Origin: Bacteroidia bacterium
Lineage (GTDB): Bacteria > Bacteroidota > Bacteroidia > Flavobacteriales > Flavobacteriaceae
Length of the DNA: 38,447 nucleotides
Assembly (NCBI GenBank): GCA_030430535.1
Contig: JAUIKY010000035.1
Location: 1 to 38,447 of the forward strand
Direction: 5' to 3'
The translations under genes were made by a program, and so were the position numbers. Positions 1-8,464 of the stretch are shown here, piece after piece (within the stretch, counting starts at the first letter, position 1; every line of letters starts with the position of its first letter). The notes under the pieces are model-generated. The model was not told where the DNA came from. It saw only the letters and a program-made list of their open reading frames with translations, and searched no databases.

Positions 1-44
1 TAAGCCCATATAACCAACCAAAATTTAGCCGTTAAAATGATGGT

Positions 45-72
45 ATAAAAACAAACGCCCTTAAAAAGGGCG
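45..72 (-). terminator. Rho-independent terminator of the 138-644 gene
   Basis: A 7-bp stem (cgccctt at 56-62, aagggcg at 66-72) has a 3-nt loop. Read on the minus strand it is followed by a T-rich tail (tttgttttta). It lies about 65 nt past the stop of the minus-strand gene. It could also serve a plus-strand gene ending left of the window, though the plus-strand tail is less T-rich. Confidence 0.6.
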
Positions 73-85
73 CTTCTGTTTAAAG

Positions 86-127
86 TTTTTACGAAATTAT
101 GGACTTGTGCAACGGTTACCGTTGTTG
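86..127 (+). repeat. Cassette-boundary repeat, copy A
   Basis: These 42 bases match 5973-6014 at 34 of 42 positions without gaps, sharing attatgg, ttgtg and aacggtta. Both copies follow a GC-rich hairpin with the same flanking layout, and both sit at the 3' side of a minus-strand orphan gene. The right end merges with the 13-bp inverted repeat at 121-133. Confidence 0.6.
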
Positions 128-133
128 CCAACA
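121..133 (+). repeat. 13-bp inverted repeat, left arm
   Basis: gttgttgccaaca at 121-133 is the exact reverse complement of tgttggcaacaac at 647-659. The two arms tightly bracket the 138-644 coding region, 4 nt beyond its stop and 2 nt before its start. Confidence 0.8.
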
Positions 134-137
134 GTTT

Positions 138-644
138 TTAATTTTTTATATAATAGTTGTGTTCAGCTTCTCTTTTAATCATTGTTTTACCAATAATGTG
201 TTTAAAATGCCCTTTTATTTTAATTCGATAATCTCCTATTAAGTCCGCAATAACATCTGATTCAGCAGTTATTTCTCCCATAATAATGTCGCCAATTTCA
301 AAGTCAGTTTTATTTAAGGTTAAGTTGTATGAATCTAACTCGACTTCTAAAGTATTACTACCATTAAAATCTGGAGCATCAGACCACAAAACGAGCTTCG
401 GCTTTATGTTATCAATAAAATGAATTTCTAAAGCACTAACAGTTGTCCCTATTGTTCCAAAACTGACCGTTAGGGAATCAGGTTTTTTATTGTCAAAAGA
501 ACTAAATCCGTTCTTAATTTGATTCCGTTTCTCAAAAGTCAAATTAGTCGAGTCTACTGTCAAGTCCGAGTTGATTATTAGGTTTTGTCCAACCATATTC
601 GATGAAAAAACCACAAAACTTAATATGAGGAGTACTGTTTTCAA
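138..644 (-). CDS. Secreted orphan protein (168 aa)
   Basis: I do not recognise the family. The protein starts with a clear Sec signal peptide (about residues 1-20, hydrophobic core LLILSFVVFSS, end VGQ). The mature part of about 148 residues is rich in beta-type and polar residues, has no cysteine and no membrane segment, and so is probably a periplasmic or surface beta protein. The start codon is TTG. No ATG lies upstream before an in-frame stop, and the first internal ATG (residue 17) would destroy the signal peptide. Perfect 13-bp inverted repeats at 121-133 and 647-659 enclose the gene, which is surrounded by strong palindromes, so it looks like an inserted single-gene unit. It may be poorly expressed, since the recombination-like boundary lies right against the start codon. 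Confidence 0.65.
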   Translation of the reverse strand: MKTVLLILSFVVFSSNMVGQNLIINSDLTVDSTNLTFEKRNQIKNGFSSFDNKKPDSLTVSFGTIGTTVSALEIHFIDNIKPKLVLWSDAPDFNGSNTLEVELDSYNLTLNKTDFEIGDIIMGEITAESDVIADLIGDYRIKIKGHFKHIIGKTMIKREAEHNYYIKN

Positions 645-646
645 AT

Positions 647-659
647 TGTTGGCAACAAC
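647..659 (-). repeat. 13-bp inverted repeat, right arm
   Basis: Exact inverted partner of 121-133. It ends 2 nt before the TTG start of the minus-strand gene, and so occupies the place where a promoter or ribosome-binding region would be expected. Confidence 0.8.
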
Positions 660-660
660 T

Positions 661-684
661 GGCTAAACACAATTGTGTTTAGCC
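661..684. repeat. 24-bp perfect palindrome
   Basis: The half site ggctaaacacaa is followed directly by its reverse complement, with no loop. It starts 1 nt beyond the inverted-repeat arm that bounds the 138-644 gene. It could be a recombination-site stem, a dimeric regulator operator or a cruciform. Confidence 0.7.
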
Positions 685-685
685 C

Positions 686-713
686 CATTATATTTATTCC
701 GATAAATATAATG
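686..713. repeat. 12-bp-stem hairpin, AT-rich
   Basis: cattatatttat (686-697) pairs perfectly with 702-713 across a tccg loop. It sits 1 nt after the palindrome at 661-684. The remaining part of the gene-free stretch 661-973, up to the T9SS gene, is AT-rich. It holds no recognisable gene, and I could not assign a promoter in it with confidence. Confidence 0.65.
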
Positions 714-973
714 AATCGCTTTCTAAAACAACCGAAAAATATTACAATCAAAAAAAAGAGTTTTTAACAAAAATATGCCTTTATGTGATTTTTAGTCATT
801 CCGTTCGCGCTTAACAATTTCTATGCCAAGTAATGTTTTGTAGTCTTAAATCTACGTTATTTGTAATATTTGTTAAATAAAAACGTTTTTTAACTAAAAA
901 AAATGCATTTAATCGAGTTTTGATTCAAAAAAAATATTATGTTTGGGAAAATATTAACAAATGCAATTCTCTC

Positions 974-3900
974 ATGCAACGTTCTCTCTCTCCACAAAAC
1001 CTGTGTTTTAGGTTTTTTGTATGCTTCTGTTTTATAACCTATTTAGGCAATGCCCAAGATATTAATGTAAATGTTTTGGGCGGGTCGGCGGTTAGCGATG
1101 GGGCTACGGTTTCCATTACTGCCGGTAATGCCATTACCTTTAGGATTACAAATAGCCGCTTGGATTGCGATAAGGTAAAAATAGAATCGATAAGCCTTAC
1201 CAATACAACCGATTTTTCACTGTCCACCGATAAAATTCCCAAACATGTTGATAATGATGACTGTAACGGTAAAACAAAATTTATAGATTTTGTGGTTACT
1301 AATATTAGTGGTAATTGTGGGGCATCAACCGATATTAACATTGAGGTGAAGCAAGATCCCAATTTCGTTTTTTCGTTTTCGGTAAATGGTAATCCCGAAA
1401 TTAATTTGTTGGGGGGGAGCCCGAGTGCCGATATACTTAATGGCGACACCACCACTTCGGCGGTTAATGGAACCTACTTTGGCATAGTGGATGAAGGCAG
1501 CGTGATTACCCGCTATTATGTGATTGCCAACACCGGAAGTTGCCCGTTGGATATTACGTCTATTTCCAGTTCGTCGTCAGATTTTATGGTGCCCATCTCG
1601 CCGGCGCCTTATGTGGTGTTGCCCGATTTAGCCACGCCCGATTTTTTAACGGCGAGTGTTGATGCGGGATCGTATGTGGTTTTGCCCGTTACTTTTGTGG
1701 CGCCAACAGCCGGTACGGGTACGCTAACATCAACCATCAGTATTTCCAATACGGCCAATACCACGTTTACATTTAATGTAAGTGCCGAAATGTTCGATTT
1801 TGACATTCCGGGGCCTGGCGGTATAACGGCCGATTTCCGACTTTGGTTAAAAGCAACCAGGGGCATTACCAAAGATGGAAGCAATAAAGTGTCGAAATGG
1901 GCAGATATTGGTACCAATGGCAAGGATGCCATACAAACGGTTTCGGCAAACCAGCCCACGTATTTGGATAATGCGGCATCAAACATCAATTTTAATCCGG
2001 TTATTGAATTTGAGAACGACGGCAGTAGTGTTAGTCAGTATCTTTACAATACTGATAATGGTTTTTACAGTCAGGATATTTTTATTGTAATGGAAGCAGA
2101 TGCTGATGTTTCAAGTTCCAGCGGAATGACCATTTTTTCCGGCTCAATTTCAGATATCCTCACCCCAGAAAATTATGTGGACGACGCCGATGATGTTACC
2201 GGAGTGGGCTTAGGCGATTATAGTGCCAATCTCACTGGCGAACGTTTGTGGTACAATCAAGGGTCTTCAACAACCAACCCGTATTATGCTTTGCCGGCAT
2301 CATCGGCTAGGGCTTACGATGTGGCCGGCATTATTAATGTGGGTAATAAGTCGACCACGGTGTCCGATGGCATGCGCATTTTATTCAATAGTATTGATGA
2401 TGCCCAAAGCCCTACGCAAACCATTTCTACTTTCGAAAATGTGGGCTTTATCGATACCGCTCCAGATCCAGATATTACACTAGGAACGCCTTATAATATT
2501 GGTAAAAACTTGAATGCCACAATGGGAAACCTTAATGGGCGAGTGGCCGAAATTTTTACTTTTGCCGAACGTGTGTCGGATGTCGATCGCCAGAAAATCG
2601 AATCTTATCTTGCCGTAAAATACGGTATTACTTTGGGAGCTTCAACCGAGGCGCAAAAAGATTATATCAATTCCTTCGGAACCGTGGTCTGGGATATTTC
2701 GGCCAATACAGGGTACAATCATCACGTAGCGGGTATTGCCCGAGATTCGGTGTCCGATCTAAACCAAAAGCAATCAAAAACATTGAATTTGGATAACGAG
2801 GTAACCATTGGTTTAAACGGTATTTTTACAACAAACAATGCTAATGTAAATGAATTTGAAAATGATGGCGATTTTTTGGTGTGGGGTTGCAACAATTTGG
2901 CATATACCGCAAGTGGTTCGAATATCATCACCATAAGTTCTGGCATGACAACATCACTCACTAGAATTTTAAGGCAGTGGAAAATTATTGAATCCACCGA
3001 AGTGACCAGTGATGTGGGCACCGTGTATATTTCAATTCCCGAAGATGCCTTTAGCGGTTTTGCTTTGGCAACGGATGAGGAATATGCCTTGGTTGTGGCC
3101 GATGCCGATAGTTTTGGCAATTCCGATATTATTGATGTGATCCCGTTAAAATCGGATGGATTGGGAAATTTTCAAACTTGGTACGATTTTGATGGCACTA
3201 AATATTTTACCTTCGGAAAGGTCTCAAAATTATTGGAAAACCATTCCGTTTCAATAGCTTCCGGCGACTTTTTGGTTGGTGAAAAAAATGTCAATTTGAA
3301 TGTCAACGATTTTACAATATCCTCTTGGGTGAAAGCCGATGCCAGCCAAACAAGCACCCGAACCATTATGGCCAAGGGCGAAAAACTGCAATTGCGGTTA
3401 AATTCGTCCCATCAAATTGAAGTTATGGTTGATGATGCGGTTACGCCAAGATTCACTTCAACAATGGCCTTAACCGATAATAAGTGGCACCAAGTGTCTT
3501 TTGTTTATAATAGTGGAACCATTTTTCTTTATGTGGATGGTGTGCTCGATAAATCTGAACAGAATGTTGCGGCACCCAGCCCTAATTATAACCATTTTTC
3601 GCTCGGCGCTTTATACCAAGATAAGGGTAACATAATTAACCCGTTTTTAGGAAAGATTGATGAGGTTTATGTTTGGGATCAAGGGTTGACCGAAGAACAG
3701 GTACGCTATTTAATGAACCAGGAAATTGAAAGGGGAACAGGTGATTTTGTTGCCGGTAAAGTGCTTCCGCAAGAATCGTCCAGTAACGAGGTGGCAACCA
3801 TCCCGTGGAGTGAGTTAAGAGCATATTATGATTTTAATACGTTTTATGGTACTACCGTTGAGGGGTTGTCTGATAGCAGAAATTATTTAAGAATCAAGTA

Positions 3901-5920
3901 TTTGAATAAAGATAAAGAAATAGCGGCTACACAAACCATTCCTGTACCTTACATTTCTTCGGCAGCTGGTGCTTGGGATACTGCGGCAACTTGGACCAAC
4001 AATACCGATCAAATTATACCAAATTCGGTGAGTTTAGATGGTAGTACAACTATCGACTGGAATATTGTTGAAATCGCCCATGATATCAACTCGGGCGATC
4101 GGGATGTTTCGGTTTTGGGGTTGATTCAAACCAACGGAACGCTTACCATTGCTGATCCGGTAGAGGCACAAAACGAAACCAATTCGGGGCAGGCCTTAAC
4201 GGTAACCAACTATTTGGAAATTGATGGGGTGATTGATTTGGTGGGCGAATCGCAACTCGTGCAAACCGAGGGCAGTATTGTTGATGCCGATAGTGGCGGC
4301 TATATAGAGCGTGATCAGCAAGGCACGGCCAATGCTTTTAATTATAATTTTTGGTGTTCGTCGGTGGGGCCAATTTCGGGAAATACTTCTACAAGAGGAA
4401 CTGGGGTTTCCAGTGCCAATGCTAGCCATACCATTGCCGGGGTTTTAAATGATGGTTCCATTTCTGGAGCGTACCAATCCATTTTGTACAGTGCTTCCCC
4501 AACCGCCAGTGATGGCACACCACCACCGCCCGGTTTTGCAAAAACCATCAGTTCGCACTGGCTGTATAAATTTTATGGGGCCGCCGATAATCAAAATGCA
4601 TGGACAAAAATAAATGAAAACACAAGTTTGCTACCGGGTGAAGGGTTTACCATGAAAGGAACTTCCGGTTCGGTATCCATTGCCACAGAACAAAATTATG
4701 TGTTTGTGGGGCTGCCCAATAACGGCGATATTACCTTGCCTTTAGATAAATCTTCTGGGGAAGTGGAGCGACTTGTTGGCAATCCTTATCCGTCGGCGCT
4801 CGATGTTACCGAGTTTATATTGGATAACTTAAGTATTGCAGATGGCGGAAACAATGCTAATGGAACCGTTTTTAACGGGGCACTGTATTTTTGGGATCAT
4901 TTTGGAGAACAAAACTCGCATGTGTCGAAAGCCTATGTTGGCGGTTATGCCACACGAAATTTAACGGGAGGTGCCGTGGCCATATCTAACGATAGTAGGA
5001 TAAATGCTAATTTGGCCGAAGGGACGAAAGTACCCGGGCCTTATGTGGCCGTCAACCAAGGCTTTTTTGTGAGTACGGCTTTAGATGGTTTCGATAACGA
5101 CAACGGAACCCCTATTTTATCCGTTGATGGTGGCGATATTGTGTTTAAAAACAGCCAACGGGTTTATGCCGTTGAAGACGGTTCTTCATCACTCTTTTTT
5201 AAGTCCGCAGGAAAAAAGGAAAGTCGAACAGCCGAGAAAACCCCAACTATTAAATTAATGTACGAATCGCCATTAGGCTACCACAGGCAAATTGTCTTGG
5301 GCGCAAATAAAAAGGCGTCTTTGGGGTTCGATATGGGTTATGATGCCTTTATGGCCGATGTGGCTCAAGAGGATATGTACTGGTATTTTAGCGGGAACAA
5401 ATTCGTAATTCAAGGGGTGGGCGCATTTCATGCGGACCAAGAATTTGCTTTAGGCTTAAAAGTGAAGCAGGCGGGTGTGGTTAAAATTAAACTCGATGCT
5501 TTCGAAAATATTCAGGAAAACGTAGCGGTTTATATAAAAGACAAACTCACCGGAGAAACTTTTGAAATTAACAATAATGCCTTCGAGCTGTTTTTAACCC
5601 CTGGCGTTTATAATGACCGATTTGCAGTTGTATTTAAAAAAGGCATAAATACTTTAAGATTGAATGTTGAAGACCAAAGTGTTTCAGGCAAAGTTTCAGT
5701 GCATTACAATGCTAAACAAGCAGTCTTAAATATAGTTAACCAAAGCGGATTACCATTATCAAATGTTAGAGTTTTTAATATTTTAGGGCAGGAGGCTTTT
5801 GGTGCAAAATTAAAACTTGAAAACAACGAAACCATTCCAGTGCATTTAAAATCTGGAACCTATATTGTTAAGGTTGATGCCTCAAATGGAAGTGTAAGCA
5901 AAAAAATATGGGTGGAATAG
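974..5920 (+). CDS. LamG-domain surface protein with T9SS type A sorting domain (1648 aa)
   Basis: Very large exported protein. I chose ATG 974 because it gives a compact signal peptide (residues 1-28, core FFVCFCFITYLG, cleavage after NAQ). An in-frame TTG at 920 would add 18 unlikely residues. Domains in order: an Ig-like/choice-of-anchor beta region (about 30-275); a segment starting GGITADFRLWLKATRG of the type that precedes LamG-like folds in Bacteroidetes surface proteins (about 280-560); a LamG/concanavalin-like domain (about 765-930, motifs FTISSWVKA, KWHQVSFVYN, KIDEVYVWDQ); a long beta region with an autotransporter-like repeated strand pattern; and a C-terminal type A sorting signal (about 1570-1648, NILGQEAF, then SGTYIVKV and KKIWVE). 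The sorting signal is cleaved after passage through the type IX system. It is probably a surface-anchored or secreted adhesin, or a glycan-binding protein. Its exact ligand cannot be read from sequence. The gene is monocistronic, with a terminator at 5937. Confidence 0.9.
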   Translation: MQRSLSPQNLCFRFFVCFCFITYLGNAQDINVNVLGGSAVSDGATVSITAGNAITFRITNSRLDCDKVKIESISLTNTTDFSLSTDKIPKHVDNDDCNGKTKFIDFVVTNISGNCGASTDINIEVKQDPNFVFSFSVNGNPEINLLGGSPSADILNGDTTTSAVNGTYFGIVDEGSVITRYYVIANTGSCPLDITSISSSSSDFMVPISPAPYVVLPDLATPDFLTASVDAGSYVVLPVTFVAPTAGTGTLTSTISISNTANTTFTFNVSAEMFDFDIPGPGGITADFRLWLKATRGITKDGSNKVSKWADIGTNGKDAIQTVSANQPTYLDNAASNINFNPVIEFENDGSSVSQYLYNTDNGFYSQDIFIVMEADADVSSSSGMTIFSGSISDILTPENYVDDADDVTGVGLGDYSANLTGERLWYNQGSSTTNPYYALPASSARAYDVAGIINVGNKSTTVSDGMRILFNSIDDAQSPTQTISTFENVGFIDTAPDPDITLGTPYNIGKNLNATMGNLNGRVAEIFTFAERVSDVDRQKIESYLAVKYGITLGASTEAQKDYINSFGTVVWDISANTGYNHHVAGIARDSVSDLNQKQSKTLNLDNEVTIGLNGIFTTNNANVNEFENDGDFLVWGCNNLAYTASGSNIITISSGMTTSLTRILRQWKIIESTEVTSDVGTVYISIPEDAFSGFALATDEEYALVVADADSFGNSDIIDVIPLKSDGLGNFQTWYDFDGTKYFTFGKVSKLLENHSVSIASGDFLVGEKNVNLNVNDFTISSWVKADASQTSTRTIMAKGEKLQLRLNSSHQIEVMVDDAVTPRFTSTMALTDNKWHQVSFVYNSGTIFLYVDGVLDKSEQNVAAPSPNYNHFSLGALYQDKGNIINPFLGKIDEVYVWDQGLTEEQVRYLMNQEIERGTGDFVAGKVLPQESSSNEVATIPWSELRAYYDFNTFYGTTVEGLSDSRNYLRIKYLNKDKEIAATQTIPVPYISSAAGAWDTAATWTNNTDQIIPNSVSLDGSTTIDWNIVEIAHDINSGDRDVSVLGLIQTNGTLTIADPVEAQNETNSGQALTVTNYLEIDGVIDLVGESQLVQTEGSIVDADSGGYIERDQQGTANAFNYNFWCSSVGPISGNTSTRGTGVSSANASHTIAGVLNDGSISGAYQSILYSASPTASDGTPPPPGFAKTISSHWLYKFYGAADNQNAWTKINENTSLLPGEGFTMKGTSGSVSIATEQNYVFVGLPNNGDITLPLDKSSGEVERLVGNPYPSALDVTEFILDNLSIADGGNNANGTVFNGALYFWDHFGEQNSHVSKAYVGGYATRNLTGGAVAISNDSRINANLAEGTKVPGPYVAVNQGFFVSTALDGFDNDNGTPILSVDGGDIVFKNSQRVYAVEDGSSSLFFKSAGKKESRTAEKTPTIKLMYESPLGYHRQIVLGANKKASLGFDMGYDAFMADVAQEDMYWYFSGNKFVIQGVGAFHADQEFALGLKVKQAGVVKIKLDAFENIQENVAVYIKDKLTGETFEINNNAFELFLTPGVYNDRFAVVFKKGINTLRLNVEDQSVSGKVSVHYNAKQAVLNIVNQSGLPLSNVRVFNILGQEAFGAKLKLENNETIPVHLKSGTYIVKVDASNGSVSKKIWVE

Positions 5921-5936
5921 GTTGTTATGTCAAAAC

Positions 5937-5966
5937 AAAAAACGCCGTTAAAACGGGCGTTTTTTT
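5937..5966 (+). terminator. Terminator of the T9SS-protein gene
   Basis: A GC-rich hairpin (aaaaaacgcc / ggcgtttttt) with a 9-10 nt loop runs into a T tract, 17 nt after the stop codon. Confidence 0.85.
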
Positions 5967-5972
5967 ATCCTG

Positions 5973-6014
5973 TTTTTACAAGATTATGGGTTTGTGAAAC
6001 GGTTATCGGTGTTA
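5973..6014 (+). repeat. Cassette-boundary repeat, copy B
   Basis: Second copy of the 42-bp sequence at 86-127 (34 of 42 identical). As with copy A, it follows a GC-rich hairpin and lies at the 3' side of a minus-strand orphan reading frame. Confidence 0.6.
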
Positions 6015-6053
6015 CCCGCTGGCTTTATTTTCACGTTATTTATTGGGTCAGTT

Positions 6054-6287
6054 TCATTCATTCAATCCGCTTTTTTTGCTCAATTTAATTCCGATGACTA
6101 TTATTTGTGCAATTCCAATTCCCCAATAAATCGGATAAATAAAATAGGTATAAAGTAATTCAGGTCTGTCAGGATTTCCAATTATTGTTTTTACTCTTTG
6201 AATTTCAATAAAATTTGAAATTGTAGGAAGTGAAGATCCGAATAAAATTTCGAAAACTATGTAGCCAAAATATCCTACTATTATTTT
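6054..6287 (-). pseudogene. Truncated membrane-protein gene (about 77 codons, no start)
   Basis: A minus-strand frame stays open from 6287 to a TGA at 6054-6056. It encodes a plausible membrane protein with two hydrophobic stretches (around GYFGYIVFEILFG and YFIYPIYWGIGIAQIIVIG) joined by a polar loop (RVKTIIGNPDRPELL), and a basic tail. It has no ATG and begins right after an in-frame TGA, so the 5' end seems lost. I do not recognise the family. It occupies the same position relative to the boundary repeat as the 138-644 gene does. Apart from this remnant, the terminator and the repeat, the gene-free stretch 5921-6358 holds only the junction-like sequence at 6291-6313. Confidence 0.45.
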
Positions 6288-6290
6288 TCA

Positions 6291-6313
6291 GCCTGCAGGT
6301 AACGTGCCATACG
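6291..6313. other. Possible cassette junction upstream of the remnant
   Basis: It contains the palindrome cctgcagg followed by taacgtgcc. On the minus strand it directly precedes the truncated membrane-protein frame. Next to it is an AT-rich tatatttat motif, also found at 686-713 beside the other orphan gene. Assignment as a junction is inference. Confidence 0.3.
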
Positions 6314-6358
6314 CCAATAAATATAAAGATTTACCGACTTACATTATAATAAGACATT

Positions 6359-6991
6359 CTAGTCCTTAATTTTCGAATCGGCAACTTCTTTCTCCAAATG
6401 GTCCAAATACAAACTGCCGTTCAAATGGTCTATTTCATGCTGAAAAATCACAGATGTAAACCCTTCAATCGTTTCGGTTTTGTGTTCGGCTTCCATGGTG
6501 TCGTATGCCAATTTTATGGCGTAAGCTCTGGTTTTTACAGTGTCCGTTCTATTGGGGATAGACAAACAACCTTCCCTAAATACTTGTTTTTTTTCAGAAT
6601 ATTCTAAAATTTGAGGGTTCAAATACACTTCAAACGGAAAGTTTTCCTTGTCGAACCGCTGCACCCAAATAATGTTTTTTAAGATACCTACTTGCGGGGC
6701 TGCAATGCCCACGCCCAAACTCATGCTGTCGGTTACGGTGGCATAAAGTCTGTTGACAAAATGTTTTAAAACCGAATCCTTAGGGTTGGGGTTTATGTAG
6801 CTGCTTTTGGCACGGAGTAAAACCGAATCTGCTTGGTTGGTTATTTTGTAAACCCGCATGGGTTTTAGGCTGTCAGCGTTTAAAATCGATTTAATTTCTT
6901 CGGAAGAAAAGCTGTGCCGTTTCATGTTTTTTGTACTTGAACAGCTCGCTATGGTGAGGCAAATAATAATGAAAAGTATGTTTTTTTTCAT
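6359..6991 (-). CDS. def: Peptide deformylase-like lipoprotein (210 aa)
   Basis: Peptide deformylase fold: all three metal-site motifs are present, namely GVGIAAPQ (93-100), EGCLSIP (140-146, metal-binding Cys142) and QHEIDH (184-189, His185 and His189 as ligands, Glu186 catalytic). Normal deformylases remove the formyl group from nascent proteins in the cytoplasm. This one starts with a lipoprotein signal peptide (residues 1-16, lipobox IASC, Cys17), so it should be exported and lipid-anchored. Length after processing (about 194 aa) is normal for the family. The catalytic set is intact, so it is unlikely to be a dead copy. It stands alone, about 195 nt from the end of rodA. Its substrate outside the cytoplasm is unknown, and a true housekeeping def is presumably elsewhere in the genome. 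Confidence 0.85.
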   Translation of the reverse strand: MKKNILFIIICLTIASCSSTKNMKRHSFSSEEIKSILNADSLKPMRVYKITNQADSVLLRAKSSYINPNPKDSVLKHFVNRLYATVTDSMSLGVGIAAPQVGILKNIIWVQRFDKENFPFEVYLNPQILEYSEKKQVFREGCLSIPNRTDTVKTRAYAIKLAYDTMEAEHKTETIEGFTSVIFQHEIDHLNGSLYLDHLEKEVADSKIKD

Positions 6992-7110
6992 AGGAAATTA
7001 TCGCGTTTAAGCATGTTTTCATTGATGGTTTATTCGCCATTACTAGGAGGTAGCCTGAACTGATCGCAGTCCAAGTGAAGCCATCTTTAAATACAAGTAA
7101 ATTTAAACAG

Positions 7111-7132
7111 ATTCCCACGCTGCGCTCGGAAT
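7111..7132. repeat. REP-like palindrome between rodA and def
   Basis: attcc ... ggaat arms around cacgctgcgctc, followed by atgatg. It belongs to the same loose family (ATTCC...GGAAT, often with flanking GTCATTCC or GGAATCTC) as the elements at 16775, 19825, 26367, 26419 and 29709. Confidence 0.5.
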
Positions 7133-7186
7133 GATGTCTATAATTGTAACGGTACTATTAAAAATTAACTGCCAATTATAGCCCCG

Positions 7187-8464
7187 CTACCACTCATTGA
7201 TTTTATTGGAATCCAATTTAATAAAAATAAAGATTAAAATAGTAAAGGCCCAAAGCCCAGAACCACCATAGCTAAACATAGGCAACGGAATGCCAATAGT
7301 GGGGATTAAGCCCATAACCATACCGATATTGATGAAAAAGTGAATAAAAACAATGGAGGCTACGCCGTAACCGTACACCCTGCTAAACTGCGATTTTTGC
7401 AATTCGGCCAAATGTAGAATACGAAGTATCAATAGCACAAAAGCAATAACCACAAGGCTACTGCCCAAAAAGCCCCACTCTTCGCCAACGGTACTAAAAA
7501 TATAATCGGTGTGCTGTTCGGGTACAAATTTTCCGGTGGTGCGTGTGCCCTCCATAAAACCCCTGCCCAAAAAGCCTCCAGAACTAATGGCTTTTTCAGA
7601 TTCGTTAAGGTTGTAAGCAAAGGTTTGTTTCATCCGCTCCAATTTTTCGGGGTCTTTTTCCAAATTCAACCAAAGACTGATACGGTCCTGTTGGTGCGGT
7701 TGCAATATGCTTTGATAGAAGTATTTTACGCCAAATGAAATGCCAATAGCAACTAAGGATACTAAAATGGATTGGTAAACCCTTAATTTCTTTTTGCTTA
7801 AAAAATGATAGGATACTACACAGGCCACTGCTAAAAGGGAAGTAATAATGGCCCCAAACTTTAGTGCCAAAATGGAAATTAAAACCACAGAAATACCGAA
7901 GGTAAGGTAGTATTTTGGCAGACCTTCTCTGTAAAGCACAAAAAAGAACGCTCCGTAAACAATGGTACTGCCGGTATCGTTTTGCAAAAGCACCAAAACA
8001 GCGGGAAGGAGGATAATGATAAACAACTGTATTTGGTCTTTTATCTCATTGATGTTAAAGTTTAAATCGCTTATGTATTTGGCTACGGCCAATGCGGTGG
8101 CGGTTTTGGCAAACTCGCTGGGCTGAATGGTCATGCCGCCAATGGCATACCAAGAGGTAGCACCGTTTACGTTTTTTCCGAAGATAAAAAGCCCCACCAA
8201 CGATAGCATGGAAATGAGGTAAATAATGCTGGAAAACCGTTCGTAAAACTTGGCATCAATCGCCAAAAGTAAAACGATGAGTACAAAGTTCAAAAAAATG
8301 AACATGAGCTGTTTGCCAAAGGGCTGCGACAAATCGAAATAATCAACGGTAGTGCCGGTATGCGATGCCGAAAGAATATTTAGCCAACCAAAGCCCACCA
8401 AAAGCAAAAAAAGAATAATGGTAATCCAATCGAATTTAAAATGCCTGTTAGTATCTCTAACCAT
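7187..8464 (-). CDS. rodA: Rod-shape SEDS glycosyltransferase RodA
   Basis: SEDS-family peptidoglycan polymerase of the elongasome: it polymerises lipid II into glycan strands in partnership with PBP2. The 425-aa protein has about ten membrane segments. The family-typical regions GWLNILSASH near the N-terminus, IQPSEFAKTATALA, VLLQNDTGSTIVYG, HTDYIFSTVGEEWGFLGS and the C-terminal IPLPMFSYGGSGLW are all visible. The conserved Glu-Trp-Gly loop and the Asp of the DTGS loop, which corresponds to the catalytic Asp region, are intact. The ATG overlaps the mrdA stop by 1 nt (TAATG), which indicates translational coupling. It is the last gene of the mreBCD-mrdA-rodA operon. Confidence 0.95.
   Translation of the reverse strand: MVRDTNRHFKFDWITIILFLLLVGFGWLNILSASHTGTTVDYFDLSQPFGKQLMFIFLNFVLIVLLLAIDAKFYERFSSIIYLISMLSLVGLFIFGKNVNGATSWYAIGGMTIQPSEFAKTATALAVAKYISDLNFNINEIKDQIQLFIIILLPAVLVLLQNDTGSTIVYGAFFFVLYREGLPKYYLTFGISVVLISILALKFGAIITSLLAVACVVSYHFLSKKKLRVYQSILVSLVAIGISFGVKYFYQSILQPHQQDRISLWLNLEKDPEKLERMKQTFAYNLNESEKAISSGGFLGRGFMEGTRTTGKFVPEQHTDYIFSTVGEEWGFLGSSLVVIAFVLLILRILHLAELQKSQFSRVYGYGVASIVFIHFFINIGMVMGLIPTIGIPLPMFSYGGSGLWAFTILIFIFIKLDSNKINEW

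Noticed and set aside
1-60. End of an upstream gene at the left edge
   Set aside because: Only a possible taa at 1-3. Too little sequence to support a gene.
920-973. TTG start at 920 giving 18 extra residues to the T9SS protein
   Set aside because: The extension (KKYYVWENINK) precedes the signal peptide and is unlike normal starts. ATG 974 gives a clean signal peptide.
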